A stretch of 64,000 bases of DNA from Vandiemenella viatica (lineage: Eukaryota > Arthropoda > Insecta > Orthoptera > Morabidae). The DNA is taken from positions 18,834,148 through 18,898,147 of the forward strand of contig CM061914.1 in the NCBI GenBank assembly GCA_031002005.1, read 5' to 3'. Position numbers and translations under genes: made by a program. Numbering within the stretch: the stretch's first letter is position 1; each line of letters opens with the position of its first letter. Shown one piece after another: positions 46,111 to 58,663 of the stretch. The notes beneath the pieces are model-generated. The model saw only the letters and a list, made by a program, of their open reading frames with translations. It had not been told where the DNA came from and did no database searches.

Positions 46111-47898
46111 AAATAAACTTTAATGTTACATCAACACTTAACAATATTTTAATTAGGAAAAAAAAAAACCTAATTTAAACATTTCTATCCTTCCTCAAAT
46201 ATACTTTGCTCTTTTGCACTTTAGTTTTAAACCTAATTCCAGCTATTAAGTAAATGCTCAAATATGCACATTATGTATGTTTTAGTTTATTTTATTTATT
46301 TTTATTTTGCGTATCATGCTGTATGACGTTACACTAAATCACATCAATTTGAAAAAATGATCTATCTACTATATCACATTATTTGGGAAGGATTACGTAT
46401 ATAGCTAGCGGCAGAGAGTGTCATTTCTGCCTCTTAGCTGTTGGTTAACAACTTTCAGCACTTTTTTAGATCATTCATTATGTCTGGGGACCACTTCAGC
46501 ACGTGGATGATCCAGTCGCGCTTTGTGCTTCCATTGTCCCGTCCAGCTCTTCGCCCTAGTCAGTCATAGTTATTTCTGTGCGTTCCACTACTCTTTCAGT
46601 AGGTTTTTTTTTTTTTTTTTTTTTTAAATATATAATACGTTACAAGCAATTACGTATTGTGTAGATAACCACAATAAGTTGCGGGTACCAAGGCAGACAT
46701 CCACTAACTTTTGCCATGACACTTGTTCCGTCAGATCTTAAGCCAATAACATCAATTTAGAAATCAATTACAAAGCTTATCAGCCGTTGTTTCGCTAAAC
46801 TGTAGTAACCGAGTGTTCTAACAAAGCAAATATTAAATTGTGTTTCCTTGAGGTGAACATAAACATTGGTGATTTTTTGCGACGTCAACTCATCAAAACT
46901 CAACGAAAATCTGTGTCATTGTTCCTTGAGAAATGCAAACTGAAGAATCATGTCATGTTTTACGGTATTAGAAAAATTTGTGACTACAGATCTTGTAATA
47001 TTAGCAGAATTACAAAGTTGAAATCCACTTTTTAAAAACAGATGTCAAATCTGATGAAATATAAAAAACAATTCATGGCAAAAACATTTTTGCATACCAT
47101 TCTGCAAACCATTTATTCCATAAATTTTTTGTTTATGAAACAGCTGTCAATGCTTTCTTTTTTATTATTTCTATTTCCTTCTCAGAAACAATTCCAATGT
47201 ATAATTTTTTGTGTGTATGATCTCGGAGGCGGAGCTAATTTTGCAATACGACGACATAACTTAAATTATTGAAATCCATACAAGGAAAACAGACGGGAGT
47301 TGTTATAAAAACGTAGAAAGGTCGCGCACACTCAAACACGTTTTCGCACTGTTTCGCGGATTGCAGATCCGCATAATTTTGTGCGGGATCTGCCATACTG
47401 CGAAATGATGCGGAATCCCGCGTTGCTGGATTGCAGTTCATACTCCCAACCTGTGCTCCATGAACTTAGAACAGGCAGTCAGCAAGCACGATATTTGCAG
47501 TCGCCTTAATGGTGTTGGGGCGGAGTGTTGATTTGCAGCACACCCCGTAGTGGCAGGGGAAGCGCAACTGTGCCATGTTCTGTATGGGCGACAGAGCTGA
47601 TACGGCTGCCCCTGGGAGCGCCGTGTTGACTCTACCGACGCCCCCCGTCAGCCCGTTTCTTCCCGAGTGCTGCAGTATGTGTGGTGGAGTGAGCAGGTGT
47701 GAGGGGTGTCGACATACTGCCTGGCTCGTCTCCACACAGATAGGGCGCGGCCTTATTTCTGTCCTCGAGGGGAGATGCCAACCACCGGAGACGACTGAGC
47801 GCAGACGGCAGTGGAATCTCTCCTCTCTGCACTCGAGAACCAAAAACACAAACAGCACCTAACAGTAGCGCCAACACTTCACTGCCATCCAAGTGTCG
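46111..47898. other. Gene-free stretch
   Basis: A 22-base T run lies at 46604-46625. 47470-47890 is GC-rich with frames on both strands but no recognised motif. Confidence 0.4.
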
Positions 47899-47909
47899 GA
47901 CAGGTATTT

Positions 47910-48071
47910 GAGGGTTTTTCTTGGTTTCACCAAATCACTTCAGGCGAATGCCGGGATCCATCCTTCAAAAAGCCATGGCTGAATCCCTTCCCGTTCCTTG
48001 TCCTCAGTCCCATCCCGCCTCTAATGACTTCGACGTCGACGAGGCGTAAACCCACAAATAAAACAAAAGAA
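47910..48071 (+). mobile_element. 5'-truncated SINE with 11-bp target duplication
   Basis: The copy starts at the body (GAGGGTTTTTCTTGGTTTC), lacks the tRNA head, and ends CTTCGACGTCGACGAGGCG plus an A-rich tail. GACAGGTATTT flanks both sides (47899-47909 and 48072-48082). A truncated copy with a clean target duplication indicates a genuine target-primed insertion by LINE machinery. Confidence 0.92.
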
Positions 48072-48082
48072 GACAGGTATTT

Positions 48083-49084
48083 CCTCGTAGTTACAAATGG
48101 AAGACCACCTCCTGACGTTAATGAATCAATTCGTCCCAAAACTACGTACCATATCTGCTGCTCTCTATATTAAACCTGTCATCACTGTTAACGTGCTGTT
48201 GAAATTATTGCTATTATTTAAAGTTCATAGATTGCTTCAAACTTTCAAATAATGAGGAAGTGTGAAAATAGTGAGGAAGTTAACATATTAAAAACAAAAG
48301 CAATATGTGTCACACACACAAAGTGACTCAACGACGTAACATTCGACCTTAGGAGGTCAAACAGCAGATGCGATACATGAGCCAAGTCATCTAGAGAACC
48401 AATACTGCAGACGCTCCGCTAAGTACTTCCCGCCTTCTGCAGTGTTTCTTACGCAATTAGATTATTCCAGTTATTTCACGTAATCTCTTTCCATTGTCAA
48501 AAATAAACACATGTTGCTGCGTGATGTTAAAACAGCAAAATAAATCTAATTTTGTTCAGATTATTTTTGAGTCGTTTAGGGACGCTCGTAGAACAAGTGT
48601 TCAATAAATATGAAACAATTACGCATTCGCGCTTACTGCAGTTCTACAATTAGCATTTGTCACTCATTTAAAATCGCTGAAATGGCCGGTTTCAAAATTG
48701 TTTATGGCGATTAGCAACTTTGTTGCAGACAATGTTGGAGGAAGAAGTTCCCACTACCATCTTTCATAATTATTACCGCTAAGTTCTGCCGAGACGCACT
48801 AAGCAAAAGAAAACTTCCAATAAAGCACACACATCTGTCGTTTGATACTAGTTTATAGCTGAAATGTGTGTTTTAAAGGGTGACCACTGAATGCTGTGCA
48901 CTGCGACTAGAGCAGAGCTACCCAACCTGCGATCACAGCGACCAGGCAAAAATACGGCTTCTCAGGATATGAACACAGGACCATACCACTTACAACCAAC
49001 GTCCTCAACTATCTGCTTCACATATTCTCACCTTTGTAAACCTCTGCAGACCTCCCTTCCCACCCCTCAACAAATTAGAGAATC
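48083..49084. other. Gene-free stretch
   Basis: No feature could be supported. Confidence 0.4.
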
Positions 49085-49850
49085 CCGCGTATATTAATCC
49101 TGTCTCTCCTTCATGTTAGATTCTTAAACAAACTTCTTTCCGTACCTTCTCCGTCCACTTAATTTTCAGCGCCACATTTCCAACGATTCAAGTTTCTTTC
49201 TCTGTGGTATTCCTGGAGTCCGTGCTTCGCTACCATAAACTGCTGTGCTCCACACAGAGTTTTAAAAAGTTCTTTCCGAGTCCTGGATCAATATTTGAAA
49301 CTAATTAATTTCTCTTTTTCAAGAGCGCACTTTTCGCCAGTGCTATTCTGCTTCTAACACCATTCCTGCTTCAGCCATTGGTTGCAATTCACTTACATCT
49401 CCTATTGCATCTCATCCTATTTTTATATTCCATTCGCCTTCAGATAATGGATTAATTCTTCAGTTTCATCCTATATTTTCTCTATTTCTTCGTCATCCTC
49501 TTGTGGCATTGGCATATAGACTTGTACTAACCTAGTTGTGGCGAGGTTTGTTTCTAACCTCATCAAAATAATCCTGTCACTGAACAGTCCATAATAACTC
49601 ACCCATTCCCTAGTCTCTTGTTCCTTATAAATACTTCAACAGTAATTGCACTGACAGCTTTTGTGTTAATTATTTCGTGTCCCCCAGACAAAGAAATCTT
49701 GTGCAGCCTTCTACTTACTCTCAATAATCCCAATGACGCGTAACTTAGGTCGTTCCATCCGCCATTTTAAGTGTTCTAATCTTCCTGCCCCATTGAGGCT
49801 CCACGCTCCGAGTCGCACAATTTTTCTATTCGTTGTGATGACGTTCGTTT
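49085..49850 (-). pseudogene. Decayed LINE: endonuclease start fused to post-RT tail
   Basis: On the minus strand from 49850: RLGAWSLNGAGRLEHLKWRME (the start of an APE endonuclease, written here in pieces as RLGAWSLNGAGRL and EHLKWRME), then RIILMRLETNLATTR and LVQVYMPMPQEDDEE, which are endonuclease strands. Then SRIALAKSALLKKRN and AVYGSEARTPG...KKLESLEMW, which belong to the tail after RT. The RT core of about 1.5 kb is missing between 49450 and 49330. Numerous stops are present. This is a different family from the 20990 element. Confidence 0.65.
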
Positions 49851-51640
49851 AAGGATTGCATTAAGGACTGTTTTCTGAGGGTCTTGTAGCTGTGAGGAAC
49901 CGCGCAACGTGGCATAGCTGGTCAGATAAGAGTGGTGAAGTAAACGTGAATGAAAGTTGTTATTCGTGCGTGTAGGAGCAATAACATTAGGGCCGTATTA
50001 GTTATAGTCCGTTCAGTTAAGAGAGGCGGCTCAAGGTCAGTCTGCTCTATCCCCACTCCGCTGCCCTAACCCCAACATGCGAAGGGGAAATTTACCAATC
50101 GCCCTCCTGGACACAGCTATCAGCACGGGGGGGAGGGAGGGAGGGAGTGGTGAGGTGAGGAGCGGGGTCAGGGGAACTTGACCTTGAGCAACCAGTTTGG
50201 AGTGAACAGGGTATAGTGGCGCGCGGCATCAGTTTTGAGAATTTGCTGGCACTCGGGCTGGTGAAGGTTGAGAAATGCTGGGTGCGTCCCTCTCCCTAAG
50301 CAACAGCTTAGCGCACAGGGGAAACAATCGGCCGAACGCTCTGGTGTAGAGGTGGGTCCATCCTTTGTTTTACTATTAGTGTGAACCATACGTCACATTC
50401 AGAAAGTGCACACACACAAATTACAATTCTCACATCGGGGGACGGATGTACGGTTGAGAAAAAACTAACGTCGACCTGAATTAAAAATAAAGAAGAACGG
50501 GTATTGAGTTACACGGAAAACTCAAATGTAAATGGTCGTAGTGGAGATGTTGCTGGTAACCAATGATTTGATTGGTCCCGCTGATCAAGTTTATATCACG
50601 TGGTAGTATCAGTAAGGATAACGATCTGACATGAAGTGAAACATTTAAACTAATTTCTCGGTCCTGCTGTTTAACGATGCCCATTCTACCGAGAAAGATT
50701 TTAGGTAAAAACAGCAGAACTGCATCGGTGTTGGCAAAGGAGGTACGCAATTACCCGGACCAGAACTTGTTTCTAAATATACTACTCACGATCTATTTTT
50801 GGCAGAGCGTTGTCGCTTCTCGATGATGAGGCTGGACGGAACCATCCAGCATTCGCCTGCAATGAGTTCGTGCAGCGGATGGAATGCCAGGGTCGGCATT
50901 CACTGCGTAATGCAGGGCCACGCTGTGGGTGAAGCGCACGCACATTACCAGCTGCTCGGAAGTTCTGGGTGAAGCTACTGGTCGGACACTGGGGAGTCTA
51001 CCTGGGCAGGCCACTGTGTCCTTATAGCACCACGCGATGACAGCCGAGAGCTCTATAGTTCAACGGCACCACGGAAATCAGCCACCCACTTTAATCTACA
51101 CACCACCGTCGAAATACTCAGCGGCAGGGGATTAGTCACTTGTTGTCAGCGAATTAACTAAAACGTAATGAAATGAATGCAGTATGTTATAGCATCCTCT
51201 AAAAACTAATAAACAGTATAGTTTTCATATGGCTGAATTATCGCGGTTTTGTAACATCGTAACTCTTTGACCACATACATAACACAGTTTCAACTGACCG
51301 CGTAACTAGCTTCAGTCAGAAAGTAAAAATTACAATCGGTAACATGACCCGGTGTACGTTGAAACGAAATCGAGGACTCGTTATGGTGTACGTTGCCTCG
51401 GCGTAAAGACATTCCATCGGTACAGTTGTAATCCTGTTCGAAACTGGGCAAGGAAGGTTCCTTTATAACCAATCAATTATTCGAAATAACAACTATGTTT
51501 GATAAAAAGGTGTAGATGCGCTCGCTAGATCAATAGCACGCGATGAAGCAGGTGTTTCCACAGAAGTTCATAGGCACTACGGAACACATACCTGAGACCC
51601 AGTAACACGCAAACTGCCAAAACATCAATCAAAAACGAAT
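49851..51640. other. Gene-free stretch with a SINE scrap
   Basis: 50838-50868 (AACCATCCAGCATTCGCCTG, minus) matches the shared SINE/LINE block. Nothing else could be supported. Confidence 0.4.
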
Positions 51641-51800
51641 AAAGATTTTTATTTTTACGGTTTGTGAGCATCATAGTCTTTAGAGTGGGTAGAGGATGGG
51701 GACAAGGTACGGAAAGAAATTCTGCCATAACCTTTTAAAATAAATATCCGGCATTCGCCTAGGGCGATTTAGGTAGCCATGAAAAACTGGAACCTGGATG
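51641..51800 (-). mobile_element. tRNA-derived SINE fragment, minus strand
   Basis: In minus orientation: AGTTTTTCATGGCTACC, then AATCGCCCTAGGCGAATGCCGG, then AAAAGGTTATGGCAGAATTTC, then a shortened 3' end and an A-rich tail. The head is largely lost. Confidence 0.75.
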
Positions 51801-52018
51801 GCTAGAACCGAGCGACAGGAAGACAGTGGCTGCGTGGAGTATGAGCAGTCGTGCATCAGGCGTGGGCAGCTCGGCATTAACAGCACGCGACACCGCCCTA
51901 ATGCGTGATTACCGTAATGGAGTCGTTAGCCCACATAGAGCTGTACGTCGCGCCGTGACAGTACTCCAGCCTGACGGGAAGCTCTGCAGTGCTCACCAAC
52001 ACGAGGCGTGAGCTACTT

Positions 52019-52135
52019 CACCCAAATCCCACGAGGCGAATGCCGGGATAGTTCCTTTCAAACGCCACGGCCGAAAAGCTACCACTTGCTCGCCCCCTCT
52101 GACGACTTCAAGACCTCTAAGTCCGAATAATAAAA
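52019..52135 (+). mobile_element. 5'-truncated SINE fragment, plus strand
   Basis: CCCAAATCCCACGAGGCGAATGCCGGG, with GTTCCTTTCAAACGCCACGGCC and a short AATAATAAAA tail. It lies about 220 bases from the oppositely oriented copy at 51641-51800, so the two could fold back. Confidence 0.75.
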
Positions 52136-54526
52136 AAGCTCGTCATAGTTACAAGCGTGTATCCAAACCTGAAGTTGTGCACTGTCAACAAAGCCATGAA
52201 CCACTATCAAGGTGAAAGCTGTGAAAACACACAACAAAAATTTTACGGAATGTGTAGGGACATGAAGAGTGTGGGTCAAATCCTACAAATTTTAAGTAAA
52301 ATGATTAATTTTTGCGAAATGTAAGAAATGAATGGAATTTCACTTGTTTCGAGCTGGAGGCCGGAAGAGAGCAGTTATGGTGGGGGGACTGTTAGCACTG
52401 CACGGCAGGTAGGCTGGACAATACAAAGGGCTTATCTCACAGCGAGACAAGGTTCTCCAAGCACGAGCATTCACTCAGCGCATTTTGGAATGTCACATTG
52501 GCGAGGATTTCCAACACGTTTTTCCGAAAGATATCGATAACAGCCGAACAGACTTAGCAAATGCTTCCGTCAGCAAAGAAGGGAGACTTTAGCGGAACCA
52601 GACCGGTGTGTGTATTTCCCCACGTGATTGGCGATTTCATATAATTTTGTGTGTGCATAATACACGCCGAGAGACAGGAGAGAGGAACCTTTTTGTTGAG
52701 GGAGAGGGACTTCACTTCGCTCCAGGCGACAGTACCACAACTCCACTCTGGAGGCTTGGACAAGTTGTCGCTCGGCACATGACTGCAGTACCTGGCGGTT
52801 GTCTTGTTTCTACGCTTTCATGCAGCCAAGACAGGCACCGTAATTATACGTCCACGATAAACAGTGCGTACTCCAATAAATCACTGGGACAGCCCTCTAA
52901 CGGCCTAATGAGTGAGAGGTTGAATTTAAAAACCCTGAGCTAAGGGTATCTAAAGCACAGCGCTTTTTTATTCTTACATTGCTTTGAAACACAGAGTTCC
53001 ATGTTTGGAAACTTTCAATGACTGTTCTTGGTGGGAGCCAACTAATTCGCTGGCGCCCTGCAAATTTCCAGTTAAACCTAATTACATAATGTTGCTCGTA
53101 ATCATTGTAAAAACATGAATCGCTCTCGATTTGCCTAAGCGAGGGTCTTTTTTTTTTAAGTTGTAGTTGTATATAAAATGTGTGAATATTCGTAAAATTT
53201 AACTATGTAGATGTATTGCAGTTTCTCATTTTCAAGTCACAATAATTGTTTGTTTACTATTTCATAGCTGTAAAAGACGAGGTAACGAAGTATTGCGTTG
53301 ATTTTATTTTTAACAGATACATGTTAAGATTAAAACTAAATATACCTGTCTGTAAGCATTTGTGAGTAGTAAATAAATAATAATTTTAGGGTCATTTTCA
53401 AATGCTAAAAAACAGAAGTAATGGTTTCACCTGTATTTTCCGAAATCAGTTGTTTCAGAAGCCATTGGAAGGTGGTGATTTTTAAATGTGCAAGTTAAGC
53501 AATAAACTCTTCCCCCATCCGACCAACCCACTACATATGGAATTTTGCTATTTAGAATTTAGGAATTTGTTTTTTCAATATATGTTTCGTAATGATGGGT
53601 ACCAGCAACTATAATGTGAGAACTTATTTTTTTTTTCTCCCTGCAACAAATGGTTTGGAGATTATATTCCATCGAAAAGTAACAGCGCTTGCAATTATTG
53701 CAAGCGCTGTTAATGTCGCCCATGTGGCCCATGTGCTTCGAATTGCAATCAATAAGCCAAATTTTCGCTTCTATACAGTTTCATAAACTTCTGCTGCCAG
53801 CTTTATATTCCTTTGCAGCTCCTTACCTTGCAGCTTGATACCTCTTTTTATACTTTACACAGTAGTAACAGAGCAACTGGACGACACAAAATGAGATGAG
53901 TTGACCGAGCATAACAAGATCTGATAAAGAACAGTTCGAGAAAGACGACACAAGATCGCTTGAGTTAGAGGAAGAGTTGTTCCGTTTTTATTTTTCAGTT
54001 AGGATTATTTGTTTTGAAGAAACCATCGCGACGTTCGCCTGGAATGGTTTCGGCAATTGCAATCTGGGCTGCGCCAGGGATCAACGCCCTGCATCGCCCA
54101 ACTCTCGGCTTTCCGTGTTTCACTTCTTTCCCCGTTTCCCGACGTGCGACCATTCGTGTTGGTTGTGACGTGTGGATCCTTTCGTAGCGACTCTGACCTC
54201 ACCAGGCTGATAGCTCTGTGAAGGAAAAAGAAACTTGGCTGTGGTGTACTGATATTTCCTTGAAGTAGTACTGTCGTCATAGTGCGAGTTTGTCTGTTCA
54301 CGGTATCCACAAGTGCCTCCTCTAGTACCGCAGCTAGAATGCGTCGATTTCACTTTATCGCATGCCTAAGCAACTGAAGTGACGTATACAACCCAACAAG
54401 GACACTAACGCTGGCACATTCAGAAATCGATGTCCACCTGTTGCAACCAGTCTGAGAAAAAAGATGCAACACTGGTAATGATCCATTCTGAGTGATGTGC
54501 TTCTCATTCTGGGAACGAGCTCTGCA
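52136..54526. other. Gene-free stretch with one hairpin and a SINE scrap
   Basis: A perfect hairpin lies at 53680-53712 (own entry). 54012-54052 (minus) matches the SINE/LINE shared block (CCATTCCAGGCGAACGTCG). No gene was supported. Confidence 0.4.
53680..53712. repeat. Perfect 15-bp stem, 3-nt loop hairpin
   Basis: TAACAGCGCTTGCAA, loop TTA, then its exact reverse complement. The GC content of the stem is higher than that of the flanks. Similarity stops exactly at the stem ends. Confidence 0.95.
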
Positions 54527-56068
54527 GTGACAGTCAGGGCCCGCTCTAGGGGGGGGGGGGGGGCAAACCGGGCATTTGCCCGGGGCGCTAAAATTTAGGG
54601 GCGCCATTTCGGCTGTAAGTGTGAGAAAAAAATTAATAATTTTATTGGGTTAAATACCCAATTAATAAAAAAATCCACATACCGGTTTTTTCGTTCGTTA
54701 AAAGCTTACAGTTCTTAGCTATTTGGGTGCGCCCCTAGATACTTCGAAGAGACGGTGCGCGCCGTTGCCTCGCCGCCTCTGTGTGAATTCCGCCATAGGA
54801 GCAACTTCAAAAAGCGCCGCGTCCGCGCCATGTCTCAGCCCGAAGTCCGCGCCACGTCTCTTCTGTGTGAATTGGGGCCTAGCACGCGAGTAGAACGCGT
54901 TGTTGTCTCAATTTGCTTATTATTGCTAATTACAATAGTGGTTTCATTACACAACATCATTAGTCTTACTATTACGTTATTAGTGATAAGTGGAAGTTCA
55001 TAAAATTTACTTCAGGATTTCATAATTTGTAAAGGTAAGTACATCTTTGATTAAACTGTTATTTAGTTGGATATACGACATAAGCGCACAACGACAAAAG
55101 CACACAACAGAAGCCCAGAAGCTGTTACACCTGCCCTCGGCTACCTGCACTGATTTCGACGTTATACTGCCCACAAGTTACTAGATGCGGTGAAAAGGAG
55201 TGTTTTTCGCAATTGCAGCTAGGCTCTAATACATGGAATCGATAGTGCTTGGCGGGAGATGTTGAGTATTTATTTTATTGAATTGATTAACCAAATCAAT
55301 ATGGATCTTAGTTATTGGAAATCGAAGTGGAATCATTTGCATAATAATTTCTTCTCGTAATCCAAGCCCCACAGATTTGTTGTACAAATTAGATACAGGC
55401 ATTGTAAGTGTTTTACATACGCTAGCTTATGAGAAAACTGTAGTTTAGTGGGTGTGGGACAGTACTTACAATCATTAATAAATAAATAATATTACCAGCT
55501 GCTGATTACCGATTAGTTACTTCACATACCATTAAGTTAGTATAACTTATTTAATTTCGAATGCTAACTGCTAACATACAATAATCCATGATGCTTACTA
55601 TATATACGAATGCGGTTTACAGATACTCTAATTGCTACAATTGTAAATCGTCTCAACAAAAAGAAATTCTTTAACTATTTTAGTGAATGTGAATAACTTT
55701 GTCAATTGGTTTAATAAGTGCATTGTGCGACACTCACTCCACAACATCATTTTTTTGTTTGTGAACTTGGAACGTATTCCGTTTAAGCCTATAGAAATTG
55801 CCATTCTGAATACACGGTTTCTGTATTTGCAGCAAATTTACGGATAGTATCATCCACGAATAAGCTTTGACTGTGTAGTAACACTAGACTTTCATTATGT
55901 TCATAGGGTATGGAAAATATTTTGTGTTCTGTATAAATATTTTTTTATATCGACTGAGAATAATTTATCTTAGTTATGGTTTTAGCTTATTTAGAGCAAG
56001 GATAAATATTTACTTTTTATATTATTTTATTGTGTACATTGTTTGAGTTACGTGCATGCCTCTTCAAA

Positions 56069-58200
56069 ATGTCTGACGGTCAAAGAAATCTATCCGGTTA
56101 CCAGTACAAAAAAAGAAGGTTGGGAAAGGATGCGTAAAGACAGAATCAATCTGGCGCGTTAAGAAAATGTACTGTATTCAGGGTTTACCAAAACAAATCT
56201 TAGAATCCAATATCAGGTCGGGATACAAAAGAAGTATAGAATCGTCAGAGAATAATAGCGAACAAATGAACGAAGTTTGTATGCCAACTGGAACTGACAC
56301 CAATGTGAGACTCACAGAAGGTGTTCTAAAACTTTGTGGCCAAGAATTTTATGAGACGCTGTAAGAAGCTTTTTAGTAATGCAAGGTCCACCTAAACTAT
56401 TGCATAATTACAAATTTCCTTTCAATGACACAGATCGACGTTTTAGTGCAAAATATTATGCACGAATTTTCGGCAACGGAGAGCAAATATTGCGAGTTTA
56501 GCTACTGCGTTCACTGCTTCTGTTGCAAAATTTTCAGTTGTTTAGTTAGTTCTCTCTCAAAGGAGGGTTTTAAAAATTGTAAGCACCTTGACGAAACTTT
56601 AAAAGAGCATGAAATTTCGAAAAATCATATTCAGGCAAAAAAGATTAAATTGTTGTAAAACTGTAGATGCTGCCACTCAAAGAGTTATTTATGCCGAAAT
56701 AAATCATTGAAATGAGATGCTTCTAAGATTCGTTGCAATTACCCAAATGCTTGGTAAATGTTGACTGGTTTTTCGAGGTACAAGCGAGAAGTTGTTTGAG
56801 CATAATACCGGTAATTTCCTAAAAATAGTTGAGTTACTCTCTGAATACGATCCCATTATGGAAGAGCACGTCCGTTGAGTGCTCTAAAAAGTAGAGACTA
56901 AAGCTCAATATCTTGGGAAAAATATACAAACCTGGATAGTAGATCTACTGCATCAAAGTGTAAAGTCTCATGTTATTAATTAAATAAAAAAATTCTAATA
57001 TTTTTCCATAATTTTAAACTGTACTCCTGACTTTAGTAAGATACAGCAAATTACTCTTGTAATCAGATATGTTTCAACCAATAAATTTAATCCTGATGTT
57101 GAAGTTAAAAATAATGAAAACTTTTAAGGCTTCTTGCCAGTCGAAAGATCCACAGTAAAACAAATGTCTGACATTATAGTTGGAGAACTTAATGACTTGT
57201 GTTTAAATTTGCAGGATATCAGAGGACAGGGACTGACAACGGGTCCAATATGAGGGGCAATAAAGCAGGAGTGCAATTTAGAATTAAACAATATAATTCG
57301 CGAGCATTCAATGTTCCGTGTAGTAGCCATTCTCTCAATCTTGTTATTAATGGCAAAAGCATCCTTGGATGCCGCTTCATTTCTTCAACATGGTCCAAAA
57401 AATATATTTATTCTTTTTGGCATCTTCTTTTCGATGGGCAATACTTTTAAAGCATGTTCAGGGTTTGCAACCTTTAGTATCCAATCAATGTATATATATA
57501 TATATTATTAATTATATCTTATTAAATAATGATTAATAATTAAAAATGTAAATATTCTGAAATTGTAAATATAACGAGTTCCACAGACGCTTTTAATATT
57601 GTACTGGGTAGTTGTAAGCTCTTAGGTTTAAGTAGGATTAGTATTGTCTTTGGAAAGTCAGAGAGGAAGTATTATTGTCTTTAGAGAGTCAGGGAGAAAT
57701 ACGTGCAGAAGCAGGCACAAAAAGTCTTGCTGCGGCTGTGGTGTAATTTTAGGAACGAAATGTATTAAGTGGTGATGTTTGTAATACGGTGTTAAAGTTG
57801 TGATATTAAAAGTGAAGTATACCTATGTACTATCGCTTTTCATTTAGTCGTTGCCAGACCTATAAAAGTTATTAAAATCGTTGCGCTTAACATTACGGGC
57901 CGGGTTTCCAAGCAAAGATATTCTTGGAACCGAATTGTTACTTTATTAATTAACATTTTGGAGCTAATCCTCCCAGTACGCCCTTCTGAGCGTACAAAAC
58001 TGGATATAACCTCCCAAACACATTAGCCTCACACAGTAATTAGTTTTACTGTTATGTGAGAAGGGGAGGTTACAGGTTCAACTTTGAAAACATGGAGTGA
58101 CACTAGATGGGAGAGTAGGATAGAGGCATTAAAACCTTTAAAATTTCATTTGGGAGACGTATACGACGCTTTGTTAAGCATTTACGAAAACCAAGAAATC
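56069..58200 (+). pseudogene. hAT transposase with TTF-type zinc finger (ZMYM1-like class), broken
   Basis: Starts at ATG 56069 with MSDGQRNLSGYQYKKRR, the usual 'LSG-x-x-x-R-K' opening. The TTF-type finger follows in changing frames: YCVHCFCCKIF, FKNCKHLDETLKEHE and SKNH (56500-56630). The core gives RGQG and TDNGSNMRGNKAGVQ, then FNVPCSSHSLNLVI (57220-57350), the 'DNG-x-N-M-x-G' and 'PC-x-x-H-x-L-N-L' blocks around the second catalytic Asp. Coding is interrupted at 57461 and resumes at 58081 with TLKTWSDTRWESRIEA, the 'TRW' block. The C-terminal dimerisation domain is missing. Stops occur in the first 300 bases and elsewhere, so it is dead. Confidence 0.82.
57461..58075. mobile_element. Insertion in the hAT transposase, probably a solo LTR (~0.6 kb)
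   Basis: GTTCA occurs at both edges (57456-57460 and 58076-58080), and removing the insert plus one GTTCA brings the two transposase pieces together in frame. The right end GGGGAGGTTACAG and left end TTGCAACCTTTAG resemble inverted LTR ends of the TGTAACCT/AGGTTACA kind, but the left end is degraded. It contains a (TA)n tract and an imperfect palindrome (58008-58072). Confidence 0.6.
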
Positions 58201-58663
58201 GATAATTTAATGATTTAGCCATTTTGGCAATTGAGTATGAAATTTCTGATGAAGTAAATTTTAAGATGTAATACAATTCGCAACCTGAAAGTAAGAAAAA
58301 AAAAAGTTTTTTTTGTGACTATAGCGTTTTTGATGTAATCTCATTTTATTTTCAAAATAATGGCATTTAGATTGTTTGTGTGATAATATCCATCTGTAAT
58401 AGCATTTAAAAACGTAAAAATATGGTTAATTTGTGGCTATGTACAGATATTTCATAATTAATTTATCTATTTTGTGCCGCTAGATCAAAATTCAATAAGT
58501 TTATTTATGAATATATGATTTTATTAAAATTTAAAATTAAATATTTTATTCGATTACAAATTAATTATTTTTTAAAATATAAAATTCTACATAATCTTAA
58601 GGGGCGGAAATTTGTCTATTTGTCCGGGGCGGCAATACCGCTAGAGCGGGCCCTGGTGACAGT

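Larger units (their letters stand above)
54535..58655 (+). mobile_element. Complete hAT transposon (4.12 kb) with 8-bp target duplication
   Basis: The ends are CAGGGCCCGCTCTAG and CTAGAGCGGGCCCTG, perfect inverted repeats over 15 bases. GTGACAGT is duplicated (54527-54534 and 58656-58663). Subterminal parts contain GGGGCG-rich sequence on both sides (GCCCGGGGCGC on the left, GTCCGGGGCGGC on the right). A TTF-finger hAT transposase pseudogene lies at 56069-58200, with a further insertion of about 0.6 kb. The 54600-56060 leader has no recognised coding. Confidence 0.93.

Noticed and set aside
47470..47892. GC-rich overlapping frames of 86-130 codons
   Set aside because: Open on both strands, as expected for GC-rich DNA, with no motif or splice sites.
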